Shown here: positions 61,551-64,000 of the stretch, in pieces
Position numbering within the stretch: position 1 is the first letter of the stretch
Layout: every line of letters begins with the position of its first letter
Assembly: GCF_003148845.1 (NCBI RefSeq)
Contig: NZ_QGHA01000013.1
Coordinates: forward strand, 54,477-118,476
Length of the DNA: 64,000 nucleotides
From: Mucilaginibacter oryzae
GTDB taxonomy: Bacteria > Bacteroidota > Bacteroidia > Sphingobacteriales > Sphingobacteriaceae
Reading direction: 5' to 3'
Notes under the pieces: generated by a model
Database searches by the model: none
What the model was told of the DNA's origin: nothing
Seen by the model: only the letters and a program-made list of their open reading frames with translations
Made by a program: the position numbers and the translations under genes

Positions 61551-63338
61551 ATGAAAAAACTACTACTTATTCTCAGCATTGCTGGCTGCTTCCTGGCCTG
61601 TAATCAACCCAGATCATCAGCTAACAAAACGGATATCCCTGCTAATAAAGACCTCGCTAAGGTTTTTGAAGATTATTTCCAGGATGGCTTAAAACTTTAC
61701 CCTTTAAACGCTACCTATATTGGCGATAAGCGCTATAATGATCTGCTGCCTAACGACGGCTCGGCGGAGTTTTTGAAAAAGGCGCATGATTATAACTCGG
61801 TATACCTCTCAAAAGTAAAAAACTTTAACAGGGACGAACTCAATGCCGATGATCAGTTATCATACGATATTTTTACCTACGAAGTACAGCTGGCGTTAGA
61901 TAATTTCAAATATCATTTCGAGTACATGCCGTTTAACCAGTTTTATGCTTTGCCGATCACTATGGGGCAATTAGGTTCGGGCTCGGGTGCGCAGCCTTAT
62001 AAAACGGTTGTTGATTATAACGATTGGCTGAAACGCCTGGCCGCTTTCCAACCCTGGGCCGATACCGCAATCGCCAATTTTAATAAGGGCATTAAAGCAG
62101 GCGTGGTTTTGCCAAAAGCGCTGGTGGTTAAAATGATCCCGGAAATGCAGGACCTGGTATCTGCAGATGTAAAGAAAAGTTTATTTTATGGCCCGGTAAA
62201 CAATTTTCCAAAGGAGTTTTCGGATGCCGATAAAAAGCAATTGACCGAAGCTTATAAAAAAGCTATCGCTACTATTGTTAACCCAACTTACCAGAAACTG
62301 GCCGATTACCTGAAAAACCAATACCTGCCGCATGCGCGCGGTACTTCAGGCTTTTCGTCGTTACCTGACGGGGCGGCTAAATATGCCTACCTGGTTAAGC
62401 AGCAAACCACAACAGATAAAACTCCAGAGGAAATTTATCAATTAGGTTTAAAGGAAGTATCCCGCATCCGCGGCTTGATGGATAGCATCAAAACCAGTGT
62501 AGGCTTCAAGGGTGATTTAAAGGCGTTTTTTGAGTACATGAAAACCGATCCTAAGTTTACTCCCTATAAAACGCCGCAGCAGGTTTTGGCCGCTTTCGAA
62601 AATATCCACAAACGCATGGAGCCTAACCTGAAAAAAATGTTTAACCATGTGCCTAAAACTCCTTTCGAGATCAGGCAAACCGAAGCGTTCCGTGCGGCAT
62701 CGGCCAGTGCAGAGTATAACCAGGGTTCGGCAGATGGTACGCGCCCGGGTATTTTTTATGTGCCGATATTGGATGCTACTCAGTTCAATACTACTTCGGG
62801 CATGGAATCGTTGTTTTTACATGAAGCTATCCCAGGTCACCATTACCAGATTTCATTAACGCAGGAAAATGCATCGTTGCCAAAATTCCGCAGGTTTGAT
62901 GCCGGTGAAACTGCTTATGTGGAAGGCTGGGCCCTATATTGCGAATCTTTAGGTAAAGAATTGGGCTTATACACCGATCCGTACCAGCACATGGGCGCTT
63001 TGGGTGATGAAATTCACCGCGCTATCCGCCTGGTGGTTGATGTGGCCATCCACACCAAGGGCATGACCCGCGAGCAAGCCATTAAATATATGATGGATAA
63101 TGAAGCCATCAGCGAACAGGGCGCCACTGCCGAGATTGAGCGTTATATGGCAATCCCAGGCCAGGCGTTAAGCTATAAAATAGGCGCGCTTAAAATCCGT
63201 GAGCTGCGTACTAAGTATGAAAAACAACTGGGCAGCAAGTTTAATATAGCCGAGTTTCATGATCAGGTGTTGAAAGATGGCGCTATGCCAATGGCTGTTT
63301 TTGAGGCGAAGATGAATGCCTGGGCTGAGAAGCAGTAA
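61551..63338 (+). CDS. DUF885 family lipoprotein (putative metallopeptidase)
   Basis: A 595-residue lipoprotein with lipobox FLAC (Cys about 17). The DUF885 domain fills the rest. The likely zinc site is LHEAIPGHHYQIS (HExxxGHH) with a downstream Glu in YVEGWALYCE, a gluzincin-like arrangement. The C terminus has ATAEIERYMAIPGQALSYKIGALKIRELR. Probably a periplasmic carboxypeptidase, though substrates are unknown. The ATG at 61551 gives a clean lipoprotein signal; an upstream ATG at 61461 inside yoeB would add 30 residues before it. Confidence 0.9.
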   Translation: MKKLLLILSIAGCFLACNQPRSSANKTDIPANKDLAKVFEDYFQDGLKLYPLNATYIGDKRYNDLLPNDGSAEFLKKAHDYNSVYLSKVKNFNRDELNADDQLSYDIFTYEVQLALDNFKYHFEYMPFNQFYALPITMGQLGSGSGAQPYKTVVDYNDWLKRLAAFQPWADTAIANFNKGIKAGVVLPKALVVKMIPEMQDLVSADVKKSLFYGPVNNFPKEFSDADKKQLTEAYKKAIATIVNPTYQKLADYLKNQYLPHARGTSGFSSLPDGAAKYAYLVKQQTTTDKTPEEIYQLGLKEVSRIRGLMDSIKTSVGFKGDLKAFFEYMKTDPKFTPYKTPQQVLAAFENIHKRMEPNLKKMFNHVPKTPFEIRQTEAFRAASASAEYNQGSADGTRPGIFYVPILDATQFNTTSGMESLFLHEAIPGHHYQISLTQENASLPKFRRFDAGETAYVEGWALYCESLGKELGLYTDPYQHMGALGDEIHRAIRLVVDVAIHTKGMTREQAIKYMMDNEAISEQGATAEIERYMAIPGQALSYKIGALKIRELRTKYEKQLGSKFNIAEFHDQVLKDGAMPMAVFEAKMNAWAEKQ

Positions 63339-63656
63339 TCTGCATATAATAGCCCGCTATAATAACCAGGACTTATTTAACAGCAGCAAATCGTTCGCGA
63401 GAAATCTGAAAAGAAAGGCAAAAACTTTCCTGATCTCCATCGTTGTATTATGATGTTTAAAACCTGGTTAAGCGGGGGGGGCATGATTCGGTAATACCTC
63501 CAGGCATACATTAACTAATACACGTACCGCTTTAACAGACACAAAATGAAAGATGGCATTTTTGAAAACCTTATAAGCAGAATGGTCGAAAAGCCGCCTT
63601 TAACCTATAAAATGATTATTTTTCGATAGAATATTTTAAAAGCTTATTTCAAATAA
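63339..63656. other. Intergenic stretch before an insertion sequence
   Basis: No ORF with coding character. A run of eight G lies near 63472-63480. Otherwise AT-rich with no element I recognise. Confidence 0.4.
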
Positions 63657-63675
63657 GAGCCTGTTTAAAAACAGA
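63657..63675 (+). repeat. Probable left terminal inverted repeat of an IS
   Basis: GAGCCTGTTTAAAAACAGA begins about 115 bp before a transposase start. The GAGCCTGTTT opening is a typical IS end. The matching right end lies outside the window, so it cannot be confirmed. Confidence 0.45.
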
Positions 63676-63770
63676 TGAATAAAATTGTTATGTGTTGAAA
63701 AGTGGATAAAAAGGAAATCACCGATCGGCCAAATAAATGCTAATTGTGAATAACGACAAACGCAATTAGT

Positions 63771-64000
63771 ATGAAACTTTATCCGACCGATTTAAGCTAT
63801 AACCAGTGGCAATTTATAAAAAAGACCTTACAGTTAGGCGAACGCAAGCGAAAACATAGTTTAGGATCTATTTGGAATGCAATTCAATACATAGTGAAAA
63901 CCGGATGCCAATGGCGGATGCTGCCGTTGAACTTTGCCAAATGGCAATTGGTTTATTACTATTACAAGAAATGGTCTGAATTAGAGCACTTTGACCTTCT
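63771..64000 (+). mobile_element. IS5-family transposase, N-terminal part (cut by window end)
   Basis: ATG 63771 opens a frame to the window edge: MKLYPTDLSYNQWQFIKK, then LGSIWNAIQYIVKTGCQWRMLP and WQLVYYYYKKWSEL. This is the DUF4096 N-terminal domain of IS5/IS1182-like transposases, a helical DNA-binding part. The DDE catalytic domain is beyond the edge. About 77 residues are visible without a stop. Whether the element is intact cannot be judged. Confidence 0.85.

Noticed and set aside
1..64000. tRNA, rRNA, CRISPR array or prophage
   Set aside because: No tRNA T-loop/acceptor pattern, rRNA segment, spaced direct repeats or phage genes were recognised by eye on either strand; a covariance scan would settle the tRNA question.

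Overview
The window reads as chromosomal DNA of a Bacteroidota bacterium, most likely family Sphingobacteriaceae (Mucilaginibacter/Pedobacter type). Evidence seen: Bacteroidota-type promoters (TAnnTTTG), almost no Shine-Dalgarno signal, CarboxypepD_reg/TonB-type domains, DUF6515 and ThuA-sugar dehydrogenase fusions, bacillithiol synthase BshA and a SurA-MoxR pair. About 50 protein genes are supported. I found no rRNA, tRNA or CRISPR array. The left edge cuts an MscS channel gene and the right edge cuts an IS5-type transposase.

Layout. 1-5.4 kb: MscS end, a VWA protein divergent from an ECF sigma factor/TonB-like anti-sigma pair, and a DUF4197 lipoprotein. 5.4-12.7 kb: a long minus-strand run of YceI, type III polyketide synthase, FAD oxidoreductase, methyltransferase, histidine kinase, DUF47 and PiT phosphate transporter, with a divergent UbiA prenyltransferase. 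This is a candidate meroterpenoid or phenolic-lipid cluster next to phosphate uptake. 13-25 kb: ThuA/quinoprotein lipoprotein, BshA, a fluoride riboswitch followed by a CLC-type transporter, a fused alpha/beta 2-oxoacid dehydrogenase E1, and a thiamine-pyrophosphokinase-like gene. 25-31.5 kb: DUF6515 protein, a 1-kb gene-free stretch, ABC-F protein, aldo/keto reductase and AraC regulator.

31.5-38.1 kb is the most striking region: two RNA-repair systems face away from each other. Hen1 + Pnkp (minus strand) and RtcB + PrfH (plus strand) share a 533-bp control region that holds opposing promoters, a palindrome between them, a 15-codon leader ORF and a structured 5' leader. The families suggest paired repair of tRNA and of the ribosomal decoding centre after ribotoxin attack.

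38.5-64 kb is mostly housekeeping: GH127, MFS + ArsB-like transporters, single-domain response regulator, DUF892, cold-shock protein, CysS, MoxR, SurA, RdgB, lactonase, pseudouridine synthase, lytic transglycosylase, UvrA and a DUF885 peptidase-like lipoprotein. A small AT-rich islet (60.3-61.5 kb) carries an unknown gene and a YefM-YoeB toxin-antitoxin pair with a recognisable TGTACA operator. Intergenic regions carry at least two dispersed repeat families, plus terminators flanked by inverted arrays of 7-8-bp units.
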